In this document: one piece after another, positions 42,104 to 51,923 of the stretch | How positions within the stretch are numbered: the first letter of the stretch is position 1 | Layout: every line of letters begins with the position of its first letter | NCBI RefSeq assembly: GCF_030929555.1 | Contig: NZ_JAVFVT010000023.1 | Coordinates: 47,152-111,151 of the forward strand | Length of the DNA: 64,000 nucleotides | Direction of reading: 5' to 3' | DNA from: Paenibacillus sp. LHD-117 | Lineage (GTDB): Bacteria; Bacillota; Bacilli; Paenibacillales; Paenibacillaceae | Position numbers and translations under genes: made by a program | Notes under the pieces: generated by a model | Databases searched by the model: none | Seen by the model: only the letters and a program-made list of their open reading frames with translations | Told to the model about the DNA's origin: nothing

Positions 42104-44476
42104 ATGTCAAAGAAGAACAGTACGAGCTTTTTGCGTAAATCCTTTTTCTCATTTCTCATTATTACAATTGTCATCGCGGTGTTGCTTACGATCTTTCTGA
42201 CCATTACTTACTTACGCAGCAGTATTTCAATAATCAACCGCTATAATCATGAGCTGATCGAGCATAACAATTACAGTATTAAACACCTCGATGATGCGGC
42301 AAAAAAATTGGGGAATGCATTGTACAGCGATAAAGATATTATCCAATTTATTAATATGAAGAGTAATGATGAGATCGTTGCAATATTAGCAAGCAAGGTC
42401 ATTGATAAGCATTTTCTAACACTTCAAAATATTGATAGCGTATATCTTTACAATACGGAGTTGAATCTGTTTTATTCCTCACGGAGCGGCGAACGCAGAA
42501 CGGCTTCTACATTTACAGATCAGGCGATTGTAGCCTTGCTAACAGATAAAACATTTGTCAATGAGTATAGTGGTCGGCCTATTGTGACATCTGTAGACAC
42601 AACAACGCAATCGGCTAATATAGCCTCCTATATCCTATTTGAACCGGGAGTCGCCGCATCAGGATTAAAAAATGCGATCGTCGTCAACATCAAAACAAAA
42701 GCGCTTACAGACTCTATTCAAGCGATTAATGGTGATGACCCCGATACGAAAACATCCTTTTTAGTCGTTGATAGTAATGGATTCATTCTAAGTCAGACGC
42801 TTACTCCGGAATTTGAATCAAATATGAATGAAGTACGAGCATTAAGTCAGCAAGCAGATGAGCTCGATAATAGCAGTAATCAAATAAGAGAAATTGGCGG
42901 GGTTAGCTATCTGGTATCGAGCAGTAAAAGCAACGCGAATAATTGGTACATCATTGGATTAACGCCTGTTAAAGAAACATTTAAAGATGTAATCAGAGGT
43001 TCATTCATTTCTGCCGTTATCGTCGTTGTTATCATCATAATCTGTGCGGTAGCATCCCTCTATTTGGCGCGCAGACTGAACCATCCGATTCAAATGCTTA
43101 CAAAAATTATTAATGGCGAATTAACTTCGAAAAATGATACTGTCGTTTCGAAGATGGATGAAATTAAGTATATATTATCTGTATTCGAATCCATGAAGGA
43201 GAAAAATCAAGAGCTTGATAAAATCATTCATGATGCAGGCTATGCTGTGAAAGAGGATTTTCTCAATGCATTATTAAGTGAAAGTAAGATCGACACTAGA
43301 GATACGGTGCTCGGGAAATTAAATGACATAGACCTGCATTATATCTCTACAAACCAGCTGTGCATGTGTCTCATTAAAATTGATAATTATAGCAAATTTG
43401 CATCCATGAATAGCAAGAAGGAGCGGTCGGCACTACGCTATGCGATTGTGAATATTGCGACAGAGCTGGCAGCGAACTACGGTAGATATGAAATCTTCAG
43501 TAGTGAGCCTGATAAATTCGTAGTGCTTATGGATTGTTCCACCGTAACCGAATATAAAGTGCTGCAGGAGAAGGTAGAGCAATTTTTGCGCGAGGTGCAG
43601 AGTAACACACTTCATTATCTCCGCATTTCTTTATCAATGGCATATAGCACGATGTTTCAAGGGCTCGAACATTTGCCAAGTATGCATAATAATATGAAGG
43701 ACTCTATTTTATTGAAGATGAACTTTGGACATGGGGCTATTATTACTCCTTTCATGATGGATGAAATCAATTCGGATAATTTCCACATACCGGCTAAAAA
43801 AGAGGAGCAGCTCGTCGAGAAAGTTCTAGAGGGCAATTATGAATCTGCTGCTTCCATTTATCAGACGATCAGCCCGATGCTATATCAATACTCGTACAAT
43901 GAAATTGTGAATTGTATTGTTCATTTGATTTATAGTATCTACTCTAGTGTCTTAAGCAAGATGCCTGCTGTAAAGGAGAGCCAAGATTTAACGCTTCAGC
44001 AGTTTTTGCGAGGGATTCAAAATGCAGAGGTAACTGCAGATATAGACAGCGTGATGGACAAGTTCTTACAGAAGCTATGCGATAAGGTAGGCATGATTAG
44101 AAATACATCTAATAGTAATGATCATCTCATTCAACGCGTTATCGGAATAGTTGAGCAGGAATTTTCCAATACAGAATTATGTCTAAGCTTTATCGCGGAG
44201 AAACTCAGACTTTCATCGAACTATATCGGCCAAATCTTCAAGACGGCATATGGACAGTCGATTGCGCAATATATTTTTGATACACGAATGAAAAAGCTCG
44301 ATGAGTATATGCGTAATACACAGTTACCTTTAATGTCCATTATCGAAAAAGTGGGACTAGAGAGAAATAATTATTTCTATACGCGATTTAAAAAGCATTT
44401 TGGCATGTCGTTGAGCGAATACAGACTGCAACTAGGACAAGACATGGATCATGAAAGCGATATGAAAGTTTTATGA
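42104..44476 (+). CDS. Membrane-bound AraC-family regulator of the galactoside locus
   Basis: 790 residues from ATG 42104, which lies before the first membrane helix (FFSFLIITIVIAVLLTIFLTITYL). An extracellular Cache-like sensor runs to a second helix (SAVIVVVIIIICAVASLYLA, about residues 300-320), then a HAMP-like stretch and a helical region. The C-terminal AraC double HTH reads VEQEFSNTELCLSFIAEKLRLSSNYIGQIFKTAYGQS and GLERNNYFYTRFKKHFGMSLSEYR. It most likely senses the sugar and controls the divergent permeases, the enzyme operon and the remote binding-protein gene. Start uncertain: ATG 42071 is also in frame. Confidence 0.85.
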   Translation: MSKKNSTSFLRKSFFSFLIITIVIAVLLTIFLTITYLRSSISIINRYNHELIEHNNYSIKHLDDAAKKLGNALYSDKDIIQFINMKSNDEIVAILASKVIDKHFLTLQNIDSVYLYNTELNLFYSSRSGERRTASTFTDQAIVALLTDKTFVNEYSGRPIVTSVDTTTQSANIASYILFEPGVAASGLKNAIVVNIKTKALTDSIQAINGDDPDTKTSFLVVDSNGFILSQTLTPEFESNMNEVRALSQQADELDNSSNQIREIGGVSYLVSSSKSNANNWYIIGLTPVKETFKDVIRGSFISAVIVVVIIIICAVASLYLARRLNHPIQMLTKIINGELTSKNDTVVSKMDEIKYILSVFESMKEKNQELDKIIHDAGYAVKEDFLNALLSESKIDTRDTVLGKLNDIDLHYISTNQLCMCLIKIDNYSKFASMNSKKERSALRYAIVNIATELAANYGRYEIFSSEPDKFVVLMDCSTVTEYKVLQEKVEQFLREVQSNTLHYLRISLSMAYSTMFQGLEHLPSMHNNMKDSILLKMNFGHGAIITPFMMDEINSDNFHIPAKKEEQLVEKVLEGNYESAASIYQTISPMLYQYSYNEIVNCIVHLIYSIYSSVLSKMPAVKESQDLTLQQFLRGIQNAEVTADIDSVMDKFLQKLCDKVGMIRNTSNSNDHLIQRVIGIVEQEFSNTELCLSFIAEKLRLSSNYIGQIFKTAYGQSIAQYIFDTRMKKLDEYMRNTQLPLMSIIEKVGLERNNYFYTRFKKHFGMSLSEYRLQLGQDMDHESDMKVL

Positions 44477-44503
44477 TATGCCGTCATTCATTTTGCGGTA
44501 ACG

Positions 44504-44547
44504 ATAACGTACATGGGGTCAGATGGCCCAATGTACGTTATTTTTTT
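44504..44547 (+). terminator. Terminator of the second AraC-type regulator gene
   Basis: ATAACGTACATGGGG (44504-44518) pairs with CCCAATGTACGTTAT (44527-44541), one mismatch, then seven T. Confidence 0.9.
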
Positions 44548-44552
44548 ACCAC

Positions 44553-44599
44553 ATAAGAATTTATAAGTTTCCGAGCATTTCGGAAGAACAAATTCTTAT
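44553..44599. other. Second long hairpin in the 306-bp gap before the enzyme operon
   Basis: ATAAGAATTT (44553-44562) pairs with AAATTCTTAT (44590-44599), with an inner TTCCGA/TCGGAA stem and GCATT loop. It lies 6 bp behind the terminator. The rest of the gap 44477-44782 holds the candidate operator at 44688 and the ribosome site of the next gene. Confidence 0.5.
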
Positions 44600-44687
44600 T
44601 GGCGATAAAAACTACCTCTGAACGCGGTCGCTCATCCTTGAAGTACTTCGATAGAAGTTTTTCTCATTCATTTTCTTTACTTTTTGG

Positions 44688-44714
44688 AGAAATGATATCT
44701 TTTTATTGTTTTCA
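44688..44714 (+). promoter_or_regulatory. Possible third AraC-type site before the enzyme operon
   Basis: AGAAATGATA..CTTTTTATTGTTTTCA resembles the minus-strand motif of the permease and binding-protein promoters (AGAATGATA..TTTATTTGTTGA) with small insertions. TAAGCT follows 17 bp after its end as a weak -10. Confidence 0.4.
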
Positions 44715-44782
44715 AGGTACTTGAATCTAGTTAAGCTGGCACTATATCTAAATTAGAATTGAATCATCTAGAGGTGTATGTT

Positions 44783-46840
44783 ATGAACTCCTATAAAAAA
44801 GTCCACGTTATTTTTAAAACGCATTTGGATATTGGATTTACCGATTTGGCTAAGCATGTAAAAGATACATATTTCAATCGATTTATTCCGCAAGCGATTC
44901 AATTGGCCAAACAGTTAAAGCAGCAAGGCGGAATCGAACAATTCGTCTGGACGACTGGATCGTGGTTAATCGATGAGTATCTGAAGCAAGCTTCGCCGGC
45001 AGAAAAGCAAGTGATGGATGAAGCTATTCATCATGGACATATCACATGGCATGGACTACCGTTCACAACTCATACAGAGCTGATGGATTTAGCATTAATG
45101 GATTATGGCTTGTCGCTTAGTAAAAAACTAAATGCCGAGTATAAAAAAAATAGTATCGCCGCCAAAATGACCGATGTTCCAGGCCATACGATTGCGATGG
45201 TTCCGCATTTGGCGAAGTTCGGTATTCAATATTTGCATCTGGGTGTCAATCCATCCTCCAAAGTGCCTAATGTGCCCGATATTTTTATATGGAGAAATAA
45301 AGATGGATCTGAAGTTATCGTTAATTATGCGAAAAATTATGGAAATGCTGTGATAGTTGACGGTTTGGATGAAGTCATGGTTTTTGCTCATACAGGCGAT
45401 AATTTGGGGCCGCCTTCTGCAGCCGACATTGAAGAAGAATTTAAGCGGCTTGCTAAGGAATATCCCGGAGCAACGATTGTAGCGTCCACAATGGATGCTT
45501 TTGCGGAAAAATTGATCGCAATGAAAGCTCAATTTCCTATCGTGCATGAAGAGATTGGTGATACTTGGATTCATGGTGCGGCTTCAGATCCTAAGAAAAT
45601 AGCACAATACCGCGAACTGTTAAGACTTCGGGATCAGTGGCTGGCCGAAGGACGGTTGATCACAGACAGTCCAGAATATATGGATTTCTGCAGCCAGCTT
45701 CTATTAATTCCGGAGCATACATGGGGAATGGATGAGAAGAAGTTTTTGGCTGACTACAAAAACTATTCGACCCAGGACTTCCAAGCAGCAAGACGAGCGG
45801 ACAGCGTATCGGAACATGCGATTTATGATCATATCCGGTACTTGCGACCATTCACCATGCGGCGAAGCTACAGCCACTTTGAAAGCTCTTGGGCAGAGCA
45901 ACGTGAGTATGTCGATCAAGCGGTTCGTTGTCTGACCGAGGACAAGCGGCGGGAAGCTGCGGAGGCCTTGTCGCTATTAGTTCCGCAACAAGCAACGCTT
46001 CAAGAAGGGCAAGAGCTTAGCGCCCATCGCCTTCATAAGCTAGGGCTATTTCAGGTTGAATTTGTTGATGATGGTTCGATCAGTCATCTAATCGATTATC
46101 AAGGAAAGATATGGGCTGATGAGAATCATCGTATCGGATGCTTTCAATACGAGACATTTGGTCAACAAAATTACAATGAGTGGTTACGAACCTATAATGT
46201 CAATATGCGGGAGCACTATCATTGGGCGGATGCTGATTGGAGCAAGCCAGGGATGGATTATGCGGAGCCGCGGCCTGAGCATCGAAGATTCTCTCCGCAT
46301 GTGATCGGCATCAAACATGTGGCCGAAGAGCTTTATGACCATGTGCAGGTACAACTTGCCATGCCGGAACAGTCCACTCTAGTAAACGGGGCGCCCAAAA
46401 CGGTCCAAATTGACTACAAATTTTATAAAAGCGAACAGAAAATCGATGTAAATCTCAGTTGGTTCAACAAACAGGCTAATCGTTTACCGGAAGCAAGCTG
46501 GTTCTCATTCGGCTTAAAGGTCGATAATCCGAATTTATGGAAGCTAGATAAGCTTGGACAGCTGCTCTCTCCGCTTGAGGTGGTTAAGAACGGCAATCGC
46601 AACTTACATGCTGTCCATTCAGGCGTTTACTATTGTGGAAGTGACGGAAAAGTACAAATAGAAACATTGGACGCACCTGTCGTGTCGCCTGGTGAGAAGC
46701 GGTTATTGCAATTCGATAATAGCTTTGCCCCATTGGATGGCGGCATGCACTTTAATTTGCACAACAATATTTGGGGGACCAACTTCCCAATGTGGTTTGA
46801 AGAAGATATGAAATTCAGATTCTCCATCAAAATAGATTAA
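44783..46840 (+). CDS. GH38-like (DUF5054) putative alpha-glycosidase
   Basis: 685 residues from ATG 44783, preceded by GAGGTG. The N-terminal 270 residues match the GH38 catalytic fold: zinc ligands His14 and Asp16 in FKTHLDIGFTD and candidate nucleophile Asp131 in MTDVPGHT. The C-terminal part is beta-rich (DUF5054). No signal peptide, so it acts in the cytoplasm on imported oligosaccharides. By family the reaction would be hydrolysis of an alpha-mannoside-like bond with metal help, but this subgroup is not characterised and could act on another alpha-sugar. First gene of the five-gene enzyme operon. Confidence 0.78.
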   Translation: MNSYKKVHVIFKTHLDIGFTDLAKHVKDTYFNRFIPQAIQLAKQLKQQGGIEQFVWTTGSWLIDEYLKQASPAEKQVMDEAIHHGHITWHGLPFTTHTELMDLALMDYGLSLSKKLNAEYKKNSIAAKMTDVPGHTIAMVPHLAKFGIQYLHLGVNPSSKVPNVPDIFIWRNKDGSEVIVNYAKNYGNAVIVDGLDEVMVFAHTGDNLGPPSAADIEEEFKRLAKEYPGATIVASTMDAFAEKLIAMKAQFPIVHEEIGDTWIHGAASDPKKIAQYRELLRLRDQWLAEGRLITDSPEYMDFCSQLLLIPEHTWGMDEKKFLADYKNYSTQDFQAARRADSVSEHAIYDHIRYLRPFTMRRSYSHFESSWAEQREYVDQAVRCLTEDKRREAAEALSLLVPQQATLQEGQELSAHRLHKLGLFQVEFVDDGSISHLIDYQGKIWADENHRIGCFQYETFGQQNYNEWLRTYNVNMREHYHWADADWSKPGMDYAEPRPEHRRFSPHVIGIKHVAEELYDHVQVQLAMPEQSTLVNGAPKTVQIDYKFYKSEQKIDVNLSWFNKQANRLPEASWFSFGLKVDNPNLWKLDKLGQLLSPLEVVKNGNRNLHAVHSGVYYCGSDGKVQIETLDAPVVSPGEKRLLQFDNSFAPLDGGMHFNLHNNIWGTNFPMWFEEDMKFRFSIKID

Positions 46841-46860
46841 TAATGGGAGAGAAAGCATAT

Positions 46861-48135
46861 ATGAAAAAAATTACTGCAGTATTAGTCGGGGCTGGACAAA
46901 GAGGAGCGGGCGCATACGCCCCTTATGCGCTTCAGCATCCAGAAGATATTCAATTTGTTGCAGTTGCGGATCGCGATGCTGATCGCAGAGAACGATTCCA
47001 ACAAGCGCATCAAATTGCGGATGAACAGTGTTTTCCTGGCTGGGAGGAGCTGCTTGCAGAACCGAAGCTAGCCGATGCGATCCTTATCTGTACGCAAGAT
47101 AAGATGCATTATGAACCTGCGTTGCTAGCATTAGAGAAAGGGTATCATGTGCTAATGGAAAAGCCGATGTCACCCGATCCGCAAGAATGCGTGATTATGG
47201 GGGAATATGCCAAGAGGTATAATCGCGTGTTTTCGATTTGCCATGTGCTTAGATATACGGACTTTTTTGCAACCATTAAAAAGATAATTACAGATGGGGA
47301 AATTGGCAAGCTGATCACCATTCAACATACGGAAAACGTCGAGCATCGTCATCAAGCGCATAGTTTTGTACGAGGAAACTGGAGAGATGCACAAGAGTCA
47401 AGCCCAATGATCTTGGCCAAAAGCTGTCATGATATGGATATTATTCAGTATCTTGTAGATGCGGAGTGTACGAAGGTTTCATCCTTTGGGTCATTAACTC
47501 ATTTTCGCCAAGAAAGTGCGCCAGAAGGTGCGCCGATGTATTGTTTGGACGGTTGTCCCGTGCAAGATACTTGCCCCTATTATGCGCCAAGAATGTATAT
47601 CGAACGCGATGATTGGGTCGGTGAAGTGCTTCGCTCTGTTGTCAGCAACGATACGAGTGACGAAGGTGTACTTCAATCGCTTGAAAAAGGCCCTTACGGC
47701 AGATGCGTGTATCATTGCGACAACAATGTAGTCGATCATCAAGTAGTGAATATGGAATTCGCCAATGAAGTGACGGTTGCGTTCACGATGAGCGCCTTTA
47801 CTTATGAGGGCGGGCGTTCAGTGAAGCTAATGGGAAGTCTTGGCCAAATCAGAGCTGACATGGAAAAAAACATTATTGAAGTCACGAGCTTCTCTACTAG
47901 GGAGACAAAGACCATTAATTTGAATACGGACGCAGCGGGACATGGCGGCGGAGATACGGGCATCATGCGAGATTTTGTCCGGCTTGTACGGAACGATGGG
48001 CAGGAAGAAGGGCTTACAAGTGCAGATGTTTCCGTGAAAAGTCATCTCATTGCTTTCGCTGCAGAAAAATCACGTCTGGAAAGCAAAGTGATCATCATGG
48101 CTGACTATATCCATGAATTAAAAAGAGATCAATAA
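46861..48135 (+). CDS. Gfo/Idh/MocA-family oxidoreductase
   Basis: 424 residues from ATG 46861. ITAVLVGAGQRGAGAYAPYAL is the Rossmann loop, VLMEKPMS carries the conserved Glu-Lys-Pro of the cofactor and substrate site, and HDMDIIQYLV follows the typical active-site His. An insertion YCLDGCPVQDTCPYYAPRMY contributes three cysteines, possibly a metal or structural site in this subgroup. It would oxidise or reduce a sugar with NAD(P), or, as for GH109-type members, assist glycoside cleavage. It lies between two glycosidase genes. Confidence 0.85.
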   Translation: MKKITAVLVGAGQRGAGAYAPYALQHPEDIQFVAVADRDADRRERFQQAHQIADEQCFPGWEELLAEPKLADAILICTQDKMHYEPALLALEKGYHVLMEKPMSPDPQECVIMGEYAKRYNRVFSICHVLRYTDFFATIKKIITDGEIGKLITIQHTENVEHRHQAHSFVRGNWRDAQESSPMILAKSCHDMDIIQYLVDAECTKVSSFGSLTHFRQESAPEGAPMYCLDGCPVQDTCPYYAPRMYIERDDWVGEVLRSVVSNDTSDEGVLQSLEKGPYGRCVYHCDNNVVDHQVVNMEFANEVTVAFTMSAFTYEGGRSVKLMGSLGQIRADMEKNIIEVTSFSTRETKTINLNTDAAGHGGGDTGIMRDFVRLVRNDGQEEGLTSADVSVKSHLIAFAAEKSRLESKVIIMADYIHELKRDQ

Positions 48136-48160
48136 TAGATCCTTTCGAAGGAGAGCAATC

Positions 48161-49933
48161 ATGTCCAATTTTACAATTGAAGGAAAACAATTCGTATATG
48201 ATGGCAAACCCATTCGGATCTTATCTGGGGCCATCCATTACTTTCGCGTCGTGCCGGAATATTGGGAGGACCGCTTAATCAAATTAAAAGCTTGCGGTTT
48301 GAATGCGGTGGAAATCTACGTTCCATGGAATGTTCATGAGCCAGTTGAAGGTATATTTAACTTTGAGTATATGGCGGACATCATTCGTTTCATCCAGTTG
48401 GCGGATAAGCAAGATCTGTTCGTAATCGTGCGCCCCAGCCCGTATATTTGCGCCGAATGGGAATTCGGGGGATTGCCTTCTTGGCTTTTGAAGGAAGATC
48501 ACATCCGTTTGCGTTGCAGTCATCCTACCTATCTGGCTAAGATCGATGCCTATTACGATGTACTGATCCCTAAACTTTTACCTTATTTATGTACAAACGG
48601 CGGGCCGATTATCGCCATGCAGATCGAGAATGAGTACGGGAGCTACGGAAACGACAGAAGTTATATGACGTATTTGAAACAGTCCATCCTTGATCGAGGA
48701 GTAGACGTTCTCTTATTCACATCGGATGGCTACACCGACAGCAACCTGCAAGGGGGGACGCTGCTCCCAGATGTTTTAGCTACCGTTAATTTTGGTTCGA
48801 GGGCAGATGAAGCGTTCGGAAAGCTGCTGGAGTATCAACCGAATAAGCCGCTTGTTTGTATGGAGTTTTGGAATGGCTGGTTTGATCATTGGGATAAAGG
48901 ACATCATGTTCGGTCACCTGAAGATGCGGCAGAAGCCCTGGATGAAATGTTGAAAGCTGGGGCATCCGTTAATTTCTATATGTTTCACGGTGGGACGAAT
49001 TTCGGGTTTTATAACGGTGCAAACGATCTAGCCAAATACGAACCAACGGTAACGAGCTATGATTACGATGCTTTGTTGAATGAATCCGGCGACATTACGG
49101 AAAAGTATAAAGCTGTTCGTGATGTGATTGCAAAGTATGCTGACATCGAGGAGATCGCGTTACCTGCTCCAATCGCCAAGAATAATTATGGAGAAGTTCA
49201 TTTGAGCGAGCAAACACAATTGTTTGATTCGCTAGACATATTAACAACGCCAATCCAGAGCGCTTATCCGGAATCGATGGAGAGATTTGGTCAGGATTAC
49301 GGTTTTATATTGTACACGACGCGCATTACAGGACCTGTCTCCCAAGCGAAAGTAGCGATTCAAGAAGTGAGAGACCGTGCGCTCGTCTTCTTGGATGGAG
49401 TCTATCAAGGCGTCATAGAACGCAATAAGCATCATACAGGACCGGACATCGTAGATGGAGATCTTGTGCTGGATATCCCAGCTGAAGGCGCGGTATTAAG
49501 CATACTTGTCGAGAATCAAGGACGTATCAATTACGGATTTAAATTAAAAGATCCAAAAGGAATAACGGAAGGCGTACGTCTCGGATTGCAATTTCTGTAT
49601 GATTGGACGATTCATACGCTCCCATTAAATGATGTATCCAAGCTCGTATTTGAGGATGCTAAGCCGCATGGATCGTTTACGCCTACTTTCTATAAAGGGA
49701 AGTTCCAGGTAGCGGAAATGGGCGACACATTCTTGAAATTGGAAGGCTGGACCAAAGGGGTCGCTTACATTAACGGATTCAATCTAGGGCGATTTTGGGA
49801 AGTCGGGCCGCAAAAAACATTGTATATTCCGGCTCCGCTATTACGCGAAGGTGAAAACGAACTTGTTATTTTCGAATTGCATGGGACGAAGGAGCCTAAA
49901 GTGAATCTGCAAGATTTTGCCGAGCTAGCCTAA
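48161..49933 (+). CDS. GH35 beta-galactosidase
   Basis: 590 residues, no signal peptide. Starts with FVYDGKPIRILSGAIHYFRVVPEYWEDRLIKLKACGLNAVEIYVPWNVHEP, the GH35 hallmark. Acid/base Glu158 lies in GGPIIAMQIENEYGSYG and nucleophile Glu235 in LVCMEFWNGWFDHW. C-terminal beta-sandwich domains end at WTKGVAYINGFNLGRFWEVGPQKTLY. It releases beta-linked galactose from the imported oligosaccharide. AAGGAG lies before ATG 48161. Confidence 0.93.
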   Translation: MSNFTIEGKQFVYDGKPIRILSGAIHYFRVVPEYWEDRLIKLKACGLNAVEIYVPWNVHEPVEGIFNFEYMADIIRFIQLADKQDLFVIVRPSPYICAEWEFGGLPSWLLKEDHIRLRCSHPTYLAKIDAYYDVLIPKLLPYLCTNGGPIIAMQIENEYGSYGNDRSYMTYLKQSILDRGVDVLLFTSDGYTDSNLQGGTLLPDVLATVNFGSRADEAFGKLLEYQPNKPLVCMEFWNGWFDHWDKGHHVRSPEDAAEALDEMLKAGASVNFYMFHGGTNFGFYNGANDLAKYEPTVTSYDYDALLNESGDITEKYKAVRDVIAKYADIEEIALPAPIAKNNYGEVHLSEQTQLFDSLDILTTPIQSAYPESMERFGQDYGFILYTTRITGPVSQAKVAIQEVRDRALVFLDGVYQGVIERNKHHTGPDIVDGDLVLDIPAEGAVLSILVENQGRINYGFKLKDPKGITEGVRLGLQFLYDWTIHTLPLNDVSKLVFEDAKPHGSFTPTFYKGKFQVAEMGDTFLKLEGWTKGVAYINGFNLGRFWEVGPQKTLYIPAPLLREGENELVIFELHGTKEPKVNLQDFAELA

Positions 49934-49960
49934 TCAGAATGTAAGAGAGGAAGAGCCATT

Positions 49961-51889
49961 ATGAATTCGAATCAGCTGGATAGAAAACCTGTCCGAATCA
50001 TGTCATCCGAGCAAGCGGCGCCGCCGCAATGGGCGTTGCAGCAGCAACAGTTGTTTCGAACTCTTAACCAAGCGGCTCAGCAATTCATTGCGCGTTACAC
50101 ACATTCTGACGGCACCTTAATTTGGCGCAGTGATTGGCCAGGCATGGACGGCTCAGATGATCCCTATGAAGGCTTTATGAACTTGGCACTTCTGTACGTC
50201 CTTGGCGGCAGTGCTGAGTTACATGAGCAATCACGCAAAATTTGGGATGGTATCACATGGCAATGGACGGAATACGGACAAATTGACCGAGAATTTGATC
50301 GTTATTATGATTGGATGCATCATGGCGAAGGTTATCTCTATTTCTACTTCCTCGGTTTAGCGGGGCCAACTACACCGAAAGATCGCCAGCGTGCTGTGCG
50401 CTTTGCCAATATGTATACCGGCGATGATCCGGATGCTCCTAACTATGATAAAGAAAAACAGCTCATCCGTTCTCCGCTAACGGGCAGTACAGGACCGCGA
50501 TTTCAAGTAACGGAAGAAGATTGGAGCACGCATCGCGGTATTTTGGATGATTATTTGGCTCCGTTCGAAGATATTCCAGGTGTAGATTTTGCCAGCCATA
50601 AGTGTCCATGGTCGGATGATACAACGTATAAGCATATTATTCGGATGATGAATGAGCGCATGAATAGCGGTGATGTTCCGCTTAATTTGAATGTGACAAG
50701 CCTGCTTGCGAATGCATTTCTTCATACGGGCGATGAACGATTTAGAGAAACTGCGATTTCGTATTTAACGTCTTGGGAAGAAAGAACGAAGGAGAATGGC
50801 GGCATTATCCCTGACAATATTGGTTTGTCCGGCGAGATCGGACAGTATAACGACGGCAAATGGTGGGGCGGATATTATGGCTGGCGATGGCCTCATGGTT
50901 TTCTGACGATTATCGAGCCGATTACGAATGCTTGTATGAATGCCGTCATGCTAACTGGGGATATGAGGAAATTGCAGCTTGCCAGAGAGCAGCTTGACCG
51001 CAATTGGGAACTACGACAATGGCATGGTGATAAATGGCTCGTTCCGTACAAACATTTCGATAACGGTTGGACAGATTATCGTGAATCAAATCCACAATAT
51101 CCAGTCTATTTATGGTTTATGTCGATGGCCGAAGAAGATCTTGAACGTGTAGAACGCATCCCCAAAAACCACAATTGGAACGATGTACTCGTTCCCAGAA
51201 TGTCAGGTACCGATAAGAGCACGGGCCGAAATACGAAGCACTATATCGGTAACATGCAGCCGTGGTATCAATATATTCGCGGGCTTAATCCAGATTATCC
51301 AGAGCGAATTTTATCCGCAAACTATGAGCTAATTGGATGGCAACTTGCCAAAATGCGTTCACCGGAAGGCGATCCGCATCATTGGTCGCAGCAGTTCAGC
51401 GAAGGTGACTTCTCCAGCATCCATGCATGGCAAGAAATGTGTCCGATATATTTTGAAGGACTAGTGCAGTTAACGTTAGGAGCTCCGATGCATAATTCAC
51501 ACGGTGGCTTACAGCATGGCCGCGTACGTTACTTTGACGTTGGAGCAAAACGGCCTGGATTGCCTGCTGGGATCTCCGCTTTGGTGGAGAAGCTGACAGC
51601 GGATTCTGCTACTGTTCATCTCGTGAATACGAGTTTATTCGAGGATCAGGAACTGATTATACAAGCAGGCATGTTCGGGGAACATCGATTTATTGAAGTT
51701 GGGATCATGAATCAAAAGGGCGAGGTAACAGAACTTGTAACAGTTGAGGATAAGTACGTACAAGTGTCTCTTCCAGCAGGAACGAGCATCACTTTACGGG
51801 CCTCAATGGAACGTTACGTGAATCAACCAACCTATCATATGCCTTGGCAAGAGGAACACCAGTCCCTGTTGCAAGGAAGAGTACAATAA
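49961..51889 (+). CDS. Unknown 642-residue protein of the galactoside operon
   Basis: I do not recognise the family. It has no signal peptide and is rich in Trp, Tyr and His: YDWMHHGEGYLYFYFLGLAGP, WWGGYYGWRWPHGFLTIIEP, LPRMSGTDKS-like loops and HSHGGLQHGRVRYFDVGAKRPGLPAG near the end. The helical repeats through residues 50-400 suggest an alpha/alpha barrel, and the last 120 residues look like a beta-sandwich, an arrangement common to glycosidases and lyases. Its place in the middle of a sugar-degrading operon makes a carbohydrate-active role likely but unproven. Good ribosome site AGAGAGGAAG before ATG 49961. Confidence 0.7.
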   Translation: MNSNQLDRKPVRIMSSEQAAPPQWALQQQQLFRTLNQAAQQFIARYTHSDGTLIWRSDWPGMDGSDDPYEGFMNLALLYVLGGSAELHEQSRKIWDGITWQWTEYGQIDREFDRYYDWMHHGEGYLYFYFLGLAGPTTPKDRQRAVRFANMYTGDDPDAPNYDKEKQLIRSPLTGSTGPRFQVTEEDWSTHRGILDDYLAPFEDIPGVDFASHKCPWSDDTTYKHIIRMMNERMNSGDVPLNLNVTSLLANAFLHTGDERFRETAISYLTSWEERTKENGGIIPDNIGLSGEIGQYNDGKWWGGYYGWRWPHGFLTIIEPITNACMNAVMLTGDMRKLQLAREQLDRNWELRQWHGDKWLVPYKHFDNGWTDYRESNPQYPVYLWFMSMAEEDLERVERIPKNHNWNDVLVPRMSGTDKSTGRNTKHYIGNMQPWYQYIRGLNPDYPERILSANYELIGWQLAKMRSPEGDPHHWSQQFSEGDFSSIHAWQEMCPIYFEGLVQLTLGAPMHNSHGGLQHGRVRYFDVGAKRPGLPAGISALVEKLTADSATVHLVNTSLFEDQELIIQAGMFGEHRFIEVGIMNQKGEVTELVTVEDKYVQVSLPAGTSITLRASMERYVNQPTYHMPWQEEHQSLLQGRVQ

Positions 51890-51923
51890 GGCAACCAGAC
51901 ATCAATAGAAGAAGGATGATGTT

